From the NCBI GenBank assembly GCA_017590115.1, contig JAGGNK010003335.1, positions 15,438,494-15,502,493 on the forward strand: a stretch of DNA of 64,000 nucleotides. Reading direction: 5' to 3'. A program made the position numbers and the translations under genes. Each line of letters begins with the position of its first letter. Position 1 is the stretch's first letter. The notes beneath the pieces were generated by a model. The model saw nothing but the letters and a program-made list of their open reading frames with translations, had not been told where the DNA came from and did not search any database. This DNA is from Montifringilla adamsi (taxonomy: Eukaryota > Chordata > Aves > Passeriformes > Passeridae). Of this stretch, positions 1 to 10,522 are shown in pieces.

Positions 1-581
1 CTCCTGCCAGTGATTTATTTAAACCCCGATAAATTATACATTTCTTTAGTAATTCATGTGAAAATTATTTGAAGTCAACTCAACATCACAATCCTCTCTG
101 TGCTCTCTCGTGGCGAAGGCTCTGTCAGACGACGCTTCCATCCTCTCTTCCCGGTAGCTGCTCCCGTGGCTTTGTGTTACCTGCGGGTGGCGGAGGAGCG
201 AGGGGGCTCCGGGAGCACCCAGAGGGAGCTGGCTCTCACCAAACAGCCTGAGCTCTCTGCTCTGGGAGCAGACTGAGCCTTCCCTCTGTCCGTGCTCCCC
301 GAGCACCCCTGGCCAGCCCCGTCCGTGCCCCTGGCTGCTGGGGCAGCGTGTCAGGGTGCAGAGCTGCTGCTGCTGGGCGGTGCAGGGCCGAGACTGCTCG
401 TGCTCCCACACTCGAGGCACCTTTGCTGGGCTGGGAACAAACACCCTTCACTGAGTTAGAGGGTGAGACTCTGGGGGCAGTCCCCAGAGTGTCAGCGTTG
501 TTCTTCTGTCCCCCCAAGATTGCCCTGAGAAGATACAGATGTTTCACTTGTTGATTAGCAAAAACATTAGGGGACCTACTG

Positions 582-603
582 TTTCAGGGCATGAATAATT
601 AAT
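582..603. promoter_or_regulatory. POU-IV-like A/T-rich site
   Basis: ATGAATAATTAAT is at 591-603, and the decamer ATGAATAATT recurs exactly at 1853-1862, with ATGAATAA also at 1805-1812. POU-IV (Brn3) proteins bind long A/T-rich sites of the type ATNNATAATTAAT, and Brn3 genes are known to autoregulate. The match is seen in the sequence; binding is inferred. Confidence 0.35.
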
Positions 604-2059
604 GTTTGTTCCTCATTAACTTCTTGTGGCACAGTCCTGTTAGGTGCATTTAGATGTATTTCTAGAATTAGGAGCAAATATAACCAGATGCCTGGCAGCT
701 GAGTGTTCTGTTCCACCTGTGGAAAGCACTGCCCCACTGCTCCCATCCTCTCCAGCAGGAAGGGGAGAGTTTGTTCTGATCAAGGACTGATGTGTCCTTT
801 ATTGCAGTTTTAATTACAGTGAGTGATGCATGTAAAAAATTCTATAATTCATGTACAATACAAGTGAGTAAAGGATGCCACTCCCAAGAGAGCGGCCTCC
901 TGTTTTGCTGAAATCTCAAATCCAAACCTTGCTTCCTGAAAAATTCAAAACTCAGTTGATGAGCTTTCCACCTGCTGCTGCTGGACAAGGCTGTTTGTCC
1001 TGCCCCATCATCCAGCACGGCAGAGCTGCAGCACAGCCCCAGCACTTCTTGTGTTCTAGCGTGGCCACAATGCTCTGCTAATGCCAAAGGCTTTGGGCTT
1101 TGGTCTGGGACTGACACCCACAAACGCCTGCTGAGCCCCTGGGGCCACCTGTGCCACCGCCTGAGGCCGAGGACGTGCCCAAGGCTGTGCTTGCCAAGAG
1201 CCCCCCTGCAGCCAGCAAAGCCCTGCTTGGATTTTAGTTACACAAGAGGAGAGAAAGCACTTCTAACTTAATCTGAATCAATGCACAGACCCCAGATGCT
1301 TCCCCTTCCCTCTCCTCAGAAGGAAGTTCAGCAGCTGGCCCAACGCTCAGCCCCTCTGGTGGGTTTGTGGGGGTGACCCCCACTGTGCTCCCTGCCAAGT
1401 GCTCCCTGTCTGCAGAGGAAGCCCGTCCTTGCTGTGATGCCACTGGCAGCCGTGCTCTTTGAAACACTTTCCATCCCTTCCCCACCTGCATTAAAAAGCT
1501 TCCCAGAGCGATGGGACCTGCCCTGGTCCCTCCCTTTAACCCTCCAAGTCCTGCCAAACTCCCTTTCAGGCCCCATGGTCCCACACAAGGCTCAGCCCAA
1601 CCCGAGCTGCTCTCCCCAAAGCCATTCTTCCAGGCTGCAGTGGAACAGGCTCCACAAAAGCAAGTGCTCTGGAGGACACTCTGCAGACCCAGAGGAAGTC
1701 TCAGTGCAGCCCTTTCCTTTGGCAGCCCGACACTGCAGCAGACAGCTCCTGTAACTTAGCAACTTTTTTTTTGCTCTGTTAAGGTGGGTTCTTCAATCTC
1801 CTTAATGAATAAGAGAATCAGGCCAGGTAATTGATGCTTGGCCATTTAGCTGATGAATAATTGACTGTCTGGGTAACTCGAGATATTTCCTCGATCAGAT
1901 TGTGCAGTGGAACAACTGTGTCACCCGTGGTGCAGCATGGCTCACAACTCTGGGGTGCTGGAAATGCAAGCTCAGGGTCTAGAGGAACCTTCCAGAGTCA
2001 GCTCTAGTCCTCTTCCTCCACGTGCAGCAGGCACATGAGCTCAAGCAGTGGGCCCATGG

Positions 2060-2135
2060 AACCTCCTGAGGTCCAGCGAAGCCTGGGGATGATCCCTTCC
2101 AACACAAACCATCCCCTGATTCTATGATTTTGGTA
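2060..2135 (+). mobile_element. CR1-like LINE 3' tail fragment
   Basis: The stretch has the form typical of bird CR1 3' ends: GGGATGATCCCTTCCAACAC at 2086-2105, followed by AAACCATCCCCTGATTCTAT and a degenerate ATTCTATGA tail. Only the terminal part is recognisable, so the element is truncated and old. Confidence 0.6.
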
Positions 2136-2840
2136 ACTGGCTGCATTTTAGCAACATAAACCTAGGTCTGGAAACAGGATTTCTTTTCCACATCTGCAGT
2201 GAATACAAACACGAGGGCAGAACAGTGAGACCTGGCCAGGCCTCGAGGTGAGCTGGGGAGGGGAGCAAAGCCTCCAGAGCAGGAGCAAAGGGGTGAAGGT
2301 GCAGGGAGGTGTCCCTGTGGGAGCTGTGCGTGCTTCAGCTGCCTCACAGCTCCTCCAGAGGAGTGCGGGACATCGTGAGGGTGTTCTGAACAGCAGCTGA
2401 AGAACATTCAGAGAGGTGAGTTCTGTCAGCTTTGTGACTGTAACACATCGTGCTGCCCCCAGCCCGTGGCAGAGAGGGTACCAGCATGAAGTGTGGATTA
2501 GATAACTCATGGTTTTATTTCAGACTTCCCCGGAAACTTTCACAAACTTCCACAGGACATCACTCCTGTGTCAGCATGTACTGCATATTTTTTAAACTAC
2601 ATGGAGTTCATACAATGAAACACAGAACCTGTTGGCACCACTCTGACATGAGCTTTGAATTAAAATCTAAATAAGAACAGAATATTTTGATGTATTAGGA
2701 AAATTGATAACAATCCATGAACTGTGACAAAGGATAAAATAGCACATGCTTTTAATCTGACTTTTGCCTTCAGATTTCCAGTGAGTCACCAGCAATGTTT
2801 CATCAGAGTATGGGTTTGGGTTTTTTCTTCCAGAAATGTC

Positions 2841-3484
2841 ATTAATTATTTACCAGTAGGTGAATGATCTCTGAAATCTATTGCAGTGACACCTCTGAGT
2901 CTGCAGACAGTTTCTGATGGCAAACCATCTGGGCTCCTTTAACTTGTTATTGTTTATCCTTTGGACTCCTCTCCCCCGGCTCTGAGGTGTAACGGCAGCA
3001 GACAGGGCCAGCAGCATCAATATTTTACAGCATTAATTAAAGGCAGCTCAGCAGCTGCACTGCCCAGCCCGGCTGCCTGCGGAGGGAGGGGAGGACCGTG
3101 CCCAAGGCGGGTGGGCAGGAGAGCTGTCCTGGGGTGGGCTGCGAGAGGGACCCTCCGAGCTGTGACAGCGGCCCAGCCCGGCGCTGCGGTCCCACGGGTG
3201 ATGCTCGGCTGTGGCAGCGACAACGGGACCGGCAGAAGGAGCGTGGGGGTCCCCGGCAGCTTCTCCTCGCTTGGGAGAGAATGAAACAACAGCAGAGAGA
3301 CAGAAAAGCTGCCAATCCGCGGGCACCCCGGGGCCGGGGCCGGGAATCGGAGTCTGGCGCTAGTCGGGCTCTGCGTCCGCCCTTCGCATCTTCTTGTTTA
3401 CTGGCGTTAACAGACAGCACTAAATAAAGGGAGGGTTAAAACCAAAACAAAACAAAGGCCTGAAATTTATCCCTCTATTAATTA
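2841..3484. promoter_or_regulatory. Cluster of ATTAATTA homeodomain motifs
   Basis: The palindrome ATTAATTA occurs at 2841-2848, 3032-3039 and 3477-3484, within 1.1 kb upstream of the POU4F3 start codon. Such motifs are generic homeodomain or POU sites. Three in about 640 bases of partly GC-rich DNA is suggestive only, and function is inferred. Confidence 0.3.
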
Positions 3485-3654
3485 CTTCCAGCAAGCAGGG
3501 CCGCCTTTAAAGCGGTGCCACTTCAGATAAAACTTTCATGCAGCTATTTAGGGCCTCTGAAATATAAATGATTTCCTTTAAATGTTTTATCGTAAATCAG
3601 GGCAGGCAGCTTCGCCACAACGTGCCGTTCCCCCCGGTGGGAGGGAGCCGCTAG

Positions 3655-3681
3655 CCCGGCCCGGCCCGGCCCGGCCCGGCG
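3655..3681. repeat. (CCCGG)n microsatellite
   Basis: Five consecutive CCCGG units lie in the GC-rich region upstream of the POU4F3 start codon. They probably fall in the promoter or 5' UTR and could form structured DNA. Confidence 0.8.
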
Positions 3682-3959
3682 GCGGACCCCGGGCGGGGCG
3701 GGAGCGGAACAGGACGGGAGCGAGGAGGGCTGGGAGCGGGCACGGGAGCGGCTCGGCTCGGCGCCGGTCCGTGCCGGTGCCGCATCACGCGTGCGCGGCC
3801 CGTGCGGGCGGGCGGGCGGCTGTAAGATGAGCGAGGGGGCGCGGGGGGGGCGGGCGCCGGCGGAGCTCTGCCACCCAACCCCGCTCGCTCGGGCAGTGCC
3901 GAGGGCAGACACAGCCCCGCGCCCATGCCCGGGACCCGCCGCCCGCGGGCCGCGCCGAG

Positions 3960-4079
3960 ATGATGGCCATGGACGCCAAGCAGCCCTTCGCCGTGCCCGC
4001 CGCCCTCCAGGAGCCCAAGTTCCCCAGCCTGCACGCCGGCAGCGAGGCGATGCGCAGAGTTTGCCTCCCGGCCCCGCAG
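3960..4079 (+). CDS. POU4F3: POU4F3 coding exon 1
   Basis: Forty codons end in frame at a GTACGT donor (4080). The start is the first of two adjacent ATG codons and matches the MMAM start of vertebrate POU4F3. The peptide QEPKFPSLHAGSEAMRRVCL is close to the human N-terminus. Confidence 0.92.
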
Positions 4080-5223
4080 GTACGTGGATGCAGCGCAATT
4101 GCCGCTCTGAGCCACATTTTCTGACAGGCACCGGGTTAATGTTTTTTTCATGTCGGCAGCACCATCGCGCGTCGCGGCCCCGCGCCCCCCCCGTGCCCGC
4201 CCCTGATCCGCGCCGTGCGGAGCGGGGCCGCTGTCTTCCCATTAATTTTTATGACCTGAGCTCCGGGGAGGACCCGCGGTGCCGGGGCCGGTTTTTCAGG
4301 CGGAGATGACAGAATTCCCCACTGACCTCGCCATGCGTGCTCTTGCTCGCAGCTGCAGGGCAATATATTTGGGAGCTTCGATGAGAGCCTGCTGGCCCGC
4401 GCCGAGGCGCTGGCGGCCGCGGACATCGCCCCCCACGCCAAGGGCCACCACCTCCACCCTCACTTCAAGCCGGACGCCGCCTTCCACGCCATGAGCGGCG
4501 TCCCCTGCGCCGCCGCCGCCCTCCCGCACCCCGCCGCCCTCGCCGCCCACCCGCACCCGCTCCCGCACCCGGCGCTGGACGGCGCCGACCTGCTGGAGCA
4601 CCTCTCGCCGTCGCTGGCCGTGGCGGGGCTGGCCGANNNNNNNNNNNNNNNNNNNNNNNNNNNNNNNNNNNNNNNNNNNNNNNNNNCCCGCCGCCGCCGC
4701 GGGACCCCTGCCCGTGCCCGTGGGCGCCCCGGGGGCTCCCGCGCCCGCCGCGGACCCGCGGGAGCTGGAGGCGTTCGCCGAGCGCTTCAAGCAGCGGCGG
4801 GTGCGGCTGGGGGTGACCCAGGCGGACGTGGGGGCGGCGCTGGCGGCGCTGAAGCTGCCGGGCGTGGGCTCGCTCAGCCAGAGCACGATCTGCCGCTTCG
4901 AGTCGCTGACGCTGTCGCACAACAACATGACGGCGCTGCGGCCGGTGCTCCAGGCCTGGCTGGAGGGCGCCGAGGCCGCCCGGCGCGCCTGCCCCGCCGG
5001 CCCCGACCCGCCGCCCGGCGCCGAGCGCAAGCGCCGGCGGACCTCGATCGCCGCGCCCGAGCGGCGCTCGCTGGAGGCGTATTTCGCGCTGCAGCCTCGG
5101 CCCTCGGCCGAGAAGATCGCGGCCATCGCCGAGAAGCTGGACCTCAAGAAGAACGTGGTCCGCGTCTGGTTCTGCAACCAGCGCCAGAAGCAGAAGCGCA
5201 TGAAGTACTCGGCGGTGCACTGA
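3960..5223 (+). CDS. POU4F3: POU4F3 (Brn3c) POU-IV homeodomain transcription factor
   Basis: This is a nuclear DNA-binding transcription factor of the POU-IV class. In vertebrates it is needed for survival and differentiation of inner-ear hair cells. Two coding exons are visible: 3960-4079 and 4353-5223, joined by a 273-bp GT-AG intron, the architecture of this family. The N-terminus begins MMAMDAKQPF, and the POU-IV box (GSFDESLLARAEALAA) is in exon 2. The POU-specific domain spans about 4753-4983 and the POU homeodomain about 5026-5205, with the recognition helix NVVRVWFCNQRQKQKR; the protein ends MKYSAVH. Fifty N (4637-4686) interrupt the His/Ala-rich middle region, and the frames on either side do not join at that length, so the gap size is arbitrary. 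Visible residues total 312, against about 338 in human. N-terminal sequence and gene order favour POU4F3 over POU4F1 or POU4F2. Many substitutions run toward GC-rich codons. Confidence 0.93.
4353..5223 (+). CDS. POU4F3: POU4F3 coding exon 2 (contains assembly gap)
   Basis: The acceptor is CTTGCTCGCAG, and reading starts LQGNIFGSFDESLL. The frame before the gap is open for 94 codons. After the gap a frame shifted by one base relative to 50 N runs 178 codons through the POU-specific and homeodomain regions to a TGA at 5221-5223. The linker between the two domains (RRACPAGPDPPPGA) is unlike the mammalian linker I recall, whereas both DNA-binding domains are well conserved. Confidence 0.92.
4637..4686. 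other. Assembly gap (50 N)
   Basis: There are exactly fifty N inside POU4F3 exon 2. The coding frame can be restored only if the real missing length is 1 modulo 3, so 50 is a placeholder. Comparison with the human protein length suggests that more than 50 bases are missing from a His/Ala-rich, very GC-rich stretch. Confidence 0.97.
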
Positions 5224-5249
5224 CGGCCCGGCCCGACCGCCCCGGCACC

Positions 5250-5308
5250 CGGGACGGGACGGGCGGGACGGGACGGGGAGGGACGGGAGGGGACGGGGAG
5301 GGGAGGAG
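5250..5308 (+). other. G-tract array in POU4F3 3' UTR, quadruplex candidate
   Basis: Starting 27 bases after the stop codon, about a dozen runs of three or four G are separated by one or two bases (pattern GGGACGGGACGGGCGGGAC). On the sense strand this is the form expected of a DNA or RNA G-quadruplex. Folding is not shown by the sequence alone. Confidence 0.6.
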
Positions 5309-5550
5309 CGGACTGTCCTGAACGTCCCCCGGCCCGGCCCGTCCCTCCGAGCCAGCCCGGGACAGAAGCCCGGCGGGGCGCGGAGCCGAGGAGCGGAGCC
5401 GGGGAGCGAAGCGGCGCGGCCGGAATTCCGCGGGTCCCCGGACCGCGTTGGCGGCGGGCGAGGCCTCCGGGGCGCGCCCCGGGCAGAGCCGCTCCCGCTC
5501 CCGCCGCTCCCACCGCCCCGTCCCGCCGCGGCGAGCGAGCCCCGCTCCCT

Positions 5551-5556
5551 AATAAA
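5551..5556 (+). terminator. POU4F3: POU4F3 polyadenylation signal AATAAA
   Basis: A canonical AATAAA lies about 330 bases after the stop codon, at the end of the GC-rich block. A second AATAAA is at 5658-5663. Cleavage is expected within a few tens of bases downstream of one of them. Confidence 0.6.
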
Positions 5557-5579
5557 GCTTTATTTTTCAACCCGCCGGG

Positions 5580-7978
5580 ACGTGTCGTTCCTCGCCGCCC
5601 CGCGCCGCAGCGCCGACGGGAATACCCGAAATAACCTGAAAGAGCAATCGCACCCTCAATAAACGCCCCTCAGCTGGGCTTCGCTGGGCCCCGCGCCGCC
5701 CCCGGCCCCGGGGAAACGGAAACATCCCCCCACCAAAACCGATGCCGGGTTCGTTTCTGAATGTGTTCAGGAGGGGGAAAGGGCTTTTATTTGCGATTCC
5801 CAGAAGCACCTTAACGATTAAAGATTAATGTTCGAAGCGTGAGCCTCTTCTGGATATTCCGCTTTAGCATTTCAATGAGTGACAAACATCGAACTTGAGA
5901 ACCGGGTCTCATCCTCCTCCCCCGCCAGGAAACGATCTCACGAATTCACCTTTTCCTCGCGGGTAACTCTTGCTCTCACCGCGTTTTCCCAATCACCCTT
6001 AGTGATTTTTTTCCCCAGTCAAATGTCCTTTAACAAAAAATGCCCTCATGCCGTTACATTATATTGTGGGCTCTGAAAATTTAGAATCAGGGCGACGCAA
6101 TATCAATTGCCTTCCGCATTATAAAGAAGGCGGCTCCGACGGCATCTTCCCCCGCAGCTGCGGACTCCAGGCCCGTGTTTTCACAGGTAAGATGTGCCTT
6201 TATCTCTTCCCCCGTTCTCGTGTGTGTCCGGGAGCTGCTCCCGCCTTGCCCCGGGCTGAGGACGGGCCCCGCGGCCGTCGGGGAGCCGGAGGAGCGGAGG
6301 AGGAGCCGGGAGCCTTTCCGGGCACGGGAATGGAGATCCAGCCCGGATCCCAGGCGGTGCCGCCGCCCCGGGGCACCGCAGCCTCGCGTTTTTTGTGTCT
6401 CAGCAGAAATCACCGCTAGCGCGGCCCTCGGACGGGATCAGTGTCCTCCCCGGCTCGGGTCACAGCCAGGGTGAGCCCCCCGAGCCCCCGCCCGCAGCCG
6501 GCAGCGCAGAACGCCCTCACGGCTCCCCGGCCGCCACCCCCGCCCTGCGCACCTGCAGAAGGGAGATCGGACCGGGCTCGCTCCTGCAATGGCAAAGGGA
6601 TCGCCGCTGTTTCTCTTGTGGCTCTTCTTGTGTTGCCTAGCTTTGTGGTTTGGACGTTTCTGCGTTTGTCCCTTTTGCACAGCTCTGGAGAGTGCCTTAA
6701 AGATGTAAAACAAATCCTAAACGAACTTTCCCAAACCCGCAGCTACTGTCCCACAAAGCAGCTCCTCCTGACGTCCAACAGGTTCACCAGGGACACCCTA
6801 AGCCCCTTGACCTTTTAGCTCACCCTCCCTCCCGGCTCCTTTTCTCCCGGCAGGGCTCTGGACAGGGGGCTCTGCCCAGACTTCACACAGGACCTGATCG
6901 CTCCGTTTGAGATTTGCTCTGGAGGTCAGGCACGTCCCGGTTGGACATCGCCGGTGCCTCAGCCTGTCCCTGGGTTTGGCTCCCAAGGCTCTGGTGCTCT
7001 GGGGTAAACCCGCTGGGATACAGGAAGCTCGTCTGATCCTCCTGGAGCCGGGGATGAACTTCTCTCAGCCTCGGCGGAAGAGTTCGGAGCCGGTATTTAA
7101 TGCTGGAGGGGCACAAAGGAGCTGCCCGCGCTTTCCCTCCGGGTAACGAGCAGCGCCCCGCAGCCAGGGAGCGTCGCCAGCAGGGGATGGGAGGCAGGAT
7201 GGAGCCAGGGCTCGGAATTCCGCGTTTGTGAGAAGCTGCCCCACAACACAGCCCCCGGCCCCCACTCCCCGCTGCCCCATCTCTCTCAACAGGTGCCTGG
7301 GGATCAGACTCGCAATTTTCTTGGGGCTGGGGCTCCTTGCCCTGGGCAGTAGGTCTGTGGGATCCACCTGGGACACTTGACCCTTCAAAACACACCCCAT
7401 GCACAAACCCATCTCCCACAGGTAAAATGAAAAATGCAGGTGAAATTTGCTGAGAAAGGGAATTCCCTTTCAGTGACAGCCCAGGTAAAGGGGAAAGGGA
7501 AACCTGCTGAAATAGGAAATACCCAGTACACGTGTGAGAGACTCAGCAGACAATCTCCCTGTCTATGGATTCTGAACCACTAATCATTGATTTATTATTT
7601 TTTTCCCCATTCCATGCTTGTTCCTTAATATCCTGCTCTCTGTCTCCCGGGACCTGTGCACAGGAGATGAAAGCACAGAAAACCAAACAAGCCATTGGCG
7701 CTACTCACTCAATTGATTTTTACACAAAATTTCCCTTCATGCACAAAGGATGGAAAAATGATCCCATTAATAATGAATAACAAAAACAAATGCAGGGAGG
7801 AAATCAATAGCAGCACATCTGATAACACTGGGGGGGCTGGGGGGAGCTCCTGGATGTACAAAAGCATGTGTGAGGAGGAGGGGGGAGAGAGGAGAGGGGG
7901 CTCAGGGGCTTGGGGGATTCGGGAGCAAGGCAGCAGGTGCTGTGGGGCAGGGGGGAACAGCAGATGGCCCGGCAGGAG
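5580..7978. other. Intergenic, no gene seen
   Basis: No frame here looks like an exon of a known gene. An A/T-rich stretch near 5800-6140 follows the POU4F3 3' end and could be regulatory. The rest is mixed GC-rich sequence. Confidence 0.55.
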
Positions 7979-8123
7979 CGTGTGAGTTTGTGAGTGTGCA
8001 CGTGTGTGTGAGTTTGTGTGAATTTGTGAGTGTGAATTTGTGAGTGTGTGTGTGTGTGAGCTTGTGTGAATTTGTGAGTGTGTGTGTGTGTGAGCTTGTG
8101 TGAATTTGTGAGTGTGTGTGTGT

Positions 8124-8163
<40 letters not shown>

Positions 8164-8164
8164 A
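7979..8164. repeat. TG-rich simple repeat array
   Basis: A compound array of GTGTGAGTTTGTGTGAATTTGTGAG-type motifs grades into pure (TG)n, the longest pure run being at about 8129-8160. A higher-order block of GTGTGAGCTTGTGTGAATTT followed by a TG run is repeated. The histidine/threonine-rich minus-strand frames across it are artefacts of the repeat. Confidence 0.93.
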
Positions 8165-8169
8165 CACGT

Positions 8170-10357
8170 GTCCCTGCGTGTCAGTGGGGGTGTGCGTGTC
8201 CCCATCAGCCGCCCGTGTCCCGTGTGACCTCGTGACAGGAGCTGCTGAGGTCCTGGCTTGGCGCAGAGCCAGGCCCGTGCTCGTGATGGCACCAGAAGGT
8301 CCCAGAAGCAGCCACTGGAGCTGGAGCCATGCTGCTTTCCCAGAGAAAACTGGTTTTCAGCTGCAAAATTCCAAACTTCCAGTTCCCTTTTCCTTCACAC
8401 GTTCTGCCCTCAGTGTTTCCCTTCTCCTGAGTTTTCAAGGACCTTTGTCCTCCCAAGGAGACACATTCAGTTTGAGATGAAAAACGTTCCTTAGGACAGT
8501 GGTTTCTGCTGCCAGGCTTTGCTCCGGGCTCTGCCTGGGAGCTGTGGTCCCCACGGCTGGGGCTGGGAGGGCTGGGACTCTGGGATGGGAGAGCACCAGG
8601 GTGCTGGCCAGAGCAGCAGGAGCAGCCCCGGCTCTGCCTGCCCCCGGCAGCGCTGCCCCAGCCAGTGTGGGTCGTTGTTTGTAAGTGCTGGAGGAGCGAG
8701 GTCTCTGTCCCTTCGCTCTGGACTGCCAGCAGACCAGTGGGAGAGGACCCAAGGCACCACCTTCCATCAGAGCTCAGCACGCACAGCTCGGGGAGGGAAG
8801 TGAACAACTCAGTGCTGCTCGGAGTGGAGAGGTTTTTGGTTTCAGTGGAAGTTCCCCATATCCTTGTGCTTGGAGTGGTGCTCCCGCCAGGCAGGTGAGC
8901 TGAACTTCTCATTCCAGGAACAAAAGGAGCAGGGAATGGGTGGGCAGGTGAATCCACCACCTGCATTTACTTGCTCTGAAACTGGCATGAGCTGAAGTGG
9001 AGAGGGGCAGGGCAGAGGGACAGGCAGGAAACTTGGGTTTTCCTCCTCCAGAGGCTGGTGTGTCTAACACACCTGTTGGCTTACCAGGGCCCTTGGTCAT
9101 CCCAGGAGAGCCTGACGCTGGATCCCGAGGCCCTGGGGATGTCACTGGGGGCAGGGGCTGTGGCATGGGGAGCAAATCCTCCTCCAGGTGCCAGCTGGCA
9201 GGGCCAAGGGGCAGCACATGGGCTGCTGCAGGGAGGTGTACCCTCCTGGCTCCACAACTGTGCATGGAGCCCAGCCAATACTGCAATCCACACCACAGAA
9301 ACACATACAGGGGGTCAGAGGATAAACACACTGAAAATCAGAACATTATCTGGGGAGAGGGATTGCATTTTCAAGACCTCTGTGTGCCGCAGAGCTAAGG
9401 AAGGTTCAGCTGGGCATCCTGCGCTCACCCCTCGTTTGCCAGAGCCTCGAGTATTGTGTGCAGCATCTCCAGAGCTCCACACATCCCCCCACAACTCCCT
9501 CAGCCCCCTGCAGCCCCCCATGACCCCCTGCAGCTCCCTGCACCTTTTCCAGCAGTTTCGTTAGCGGGGGTCAGGGGAGGAGCAACAAAGGAACCTGAAA
9601 TATTTTGGATAAAGCAAATGTTTTCCTTGTGGGAAAAACATTCCTTCTTTATTGAGGAAACCTGAAATGTTGTAAATTTGGGGTCAGCCCAGGCAAAAGC
9701 CAGTGGAGGAGTGGCACAGCATGCAGCCCTGTCCCCTCCAACGGGGATGTGTGCCAGTCATGTAGTATTAGTGGCTCCATGTTGCAGTCAGGTTGGATGC
9801 CACGTGCAGGCACGTTAACATGGAAAACACATTAGCCCCCGCCGAGGAAACCCGAGCAAATTTGCCATGAGATGAGGCATCCTGGGATTTCACACCGATG
9901 CCATTCCTGAGGCAGGACAGCAGAGCTGAGGCCCGAGGAGCGGGCTGGCTCCGGTTCACCCCAGTCCCAGGCAGCCGCAGGAGCGCCGGACGGGAGCAGC
10001 CCTCTGGAATGGCACGGAGCTGTCCCCTGCCGCAGGGCCAGGGCCCCTGGGCCACCGCGAGCCTCCCTGCCCTGCTGCGGGGACGGGAGAGCGCGTCTGC
10101 CCTGAAACCGCATGAAATATTAACCCCGAGCCGGAGCGTGCCCGGTCTCTGGGGAAGGAGGCGCATTTGCAGCGCTCCGAGGGTGATGTCCTTGCCTGGC
10201 GCACTGTCACACGGGGCCAGCACAAACTCCGCGTGTCCCTCGGGGAGGGGACACCGAGTCCCGTGTCCCCTCAGCCAACAGAGCCCCGTGTCCCCTCAGA
10301 CCACCCTGCCGCCGCTCCCGACGGCCGCCCGCCCCTGCTCCGGGGCAACGCCGCTGC
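8170..10357. other. Intergenic, no gene seen
   Basis: The sequence is moderately GC-rich with no convincing coding potential. A possible CR1 remnant is at 9405-9485. A C-rich stretch with repeated CAGCTCCCTGCA/CAGCCCCC words is at about 9480-9545. Confidence 0.5.
9405..9485 (+). mobile_element. Possible CR1 LINE remnant
   Basis: The words CTCGAGTATTGTGTGCAGC and AGCTCC recall the CR1 segment that reads roughly CTGGAGTACTGCGTCCAGCT in consensus. The match is short and diverged, so this call is weak. Confidence 0.3.
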
Positions 10358-10522
10358 GGACCGGCTGCGGGGAGCCCGGCCAGCCCCGGACCGGCTGCGG
10401 GGAGCCCGGCCAGCCCGGGACCGGCTGTGAGGAGCCCGGCCAGCCCCGGACCGGCTCCGGGGAGCCCGACCAGCCCCGGACCGGCTCCGGGGAGCCCGGC
10501 CAGCCCCGGACCGGCTGCGCCG
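10358..10522. repeat. 30-bp GC-rich minisatellite, about 5.5 copies
   Basis: The unit begins GGACCGGCTGCGGGGAGCCC and continues GGCCAGCCCC. Copies start at 10358, 10388, 10418, 10448, 10478 and 10508 (partial). Because 30 is a multiple of three, all frames stay open across it and yield spurious Gly/Pro-rich open frames on both strands. Confidence 0.95.

Larger units (their letters stand above)
1..3590. other. Intergenic 5' flank of POU4F3
   Basis: No open frame here resembles a known protein or has a convincing exon structure; the short frames are chance. The sequence alternates between GC-rich stretches and A/T-rich islands (around 580-700, 1790-1910, 2690-2900 and 3430-3590). The A/T islands carry homeodomain or POU-type motifs, listed separately, and could be regulatory DNA of POU4F3. 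A CR1-like tail sits near 2060-2135. RBM27, the gene expected upstream by mammalian order, is not visible. Confidence 0.6.
3590..5580. other. CpG-rich block over POU4F3
   Basis: The region is very rich in G+C and CpG from just upstream of the first exon to the end of the gene, in contrast to the A/T-rich flank before 3590. It contains the presumed promoter and most of the coding sequence. A TATA-like TATAAAT at 3563-3569 is about 390 bases from the start codon and is not strong evidence for a start site. Confidence 0.65.

Noticed and set aside
3544..4242. Minus-strand 232-codon frame opposite POU4F3 exon 1
   Set aside because: Shadow frame of very GC-rich promoter and coding DNA.
4296..5570. 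Minus-strand 424-codon frame opposite POU4F3 exon 2
   Set aside because: It is antisense to clear POU and homeodomain coding sequence and runs through the N gap.
7709..8292. His/Thr-rich minus-strand frames
   Set aside because: Direct translation of the TG-rich array.
8205..8966. Minus-strand 253-codon frame
   Set aside because: Low-complexity Ser/Gly/Pro content, no recognisable domain, no plausible splice context.
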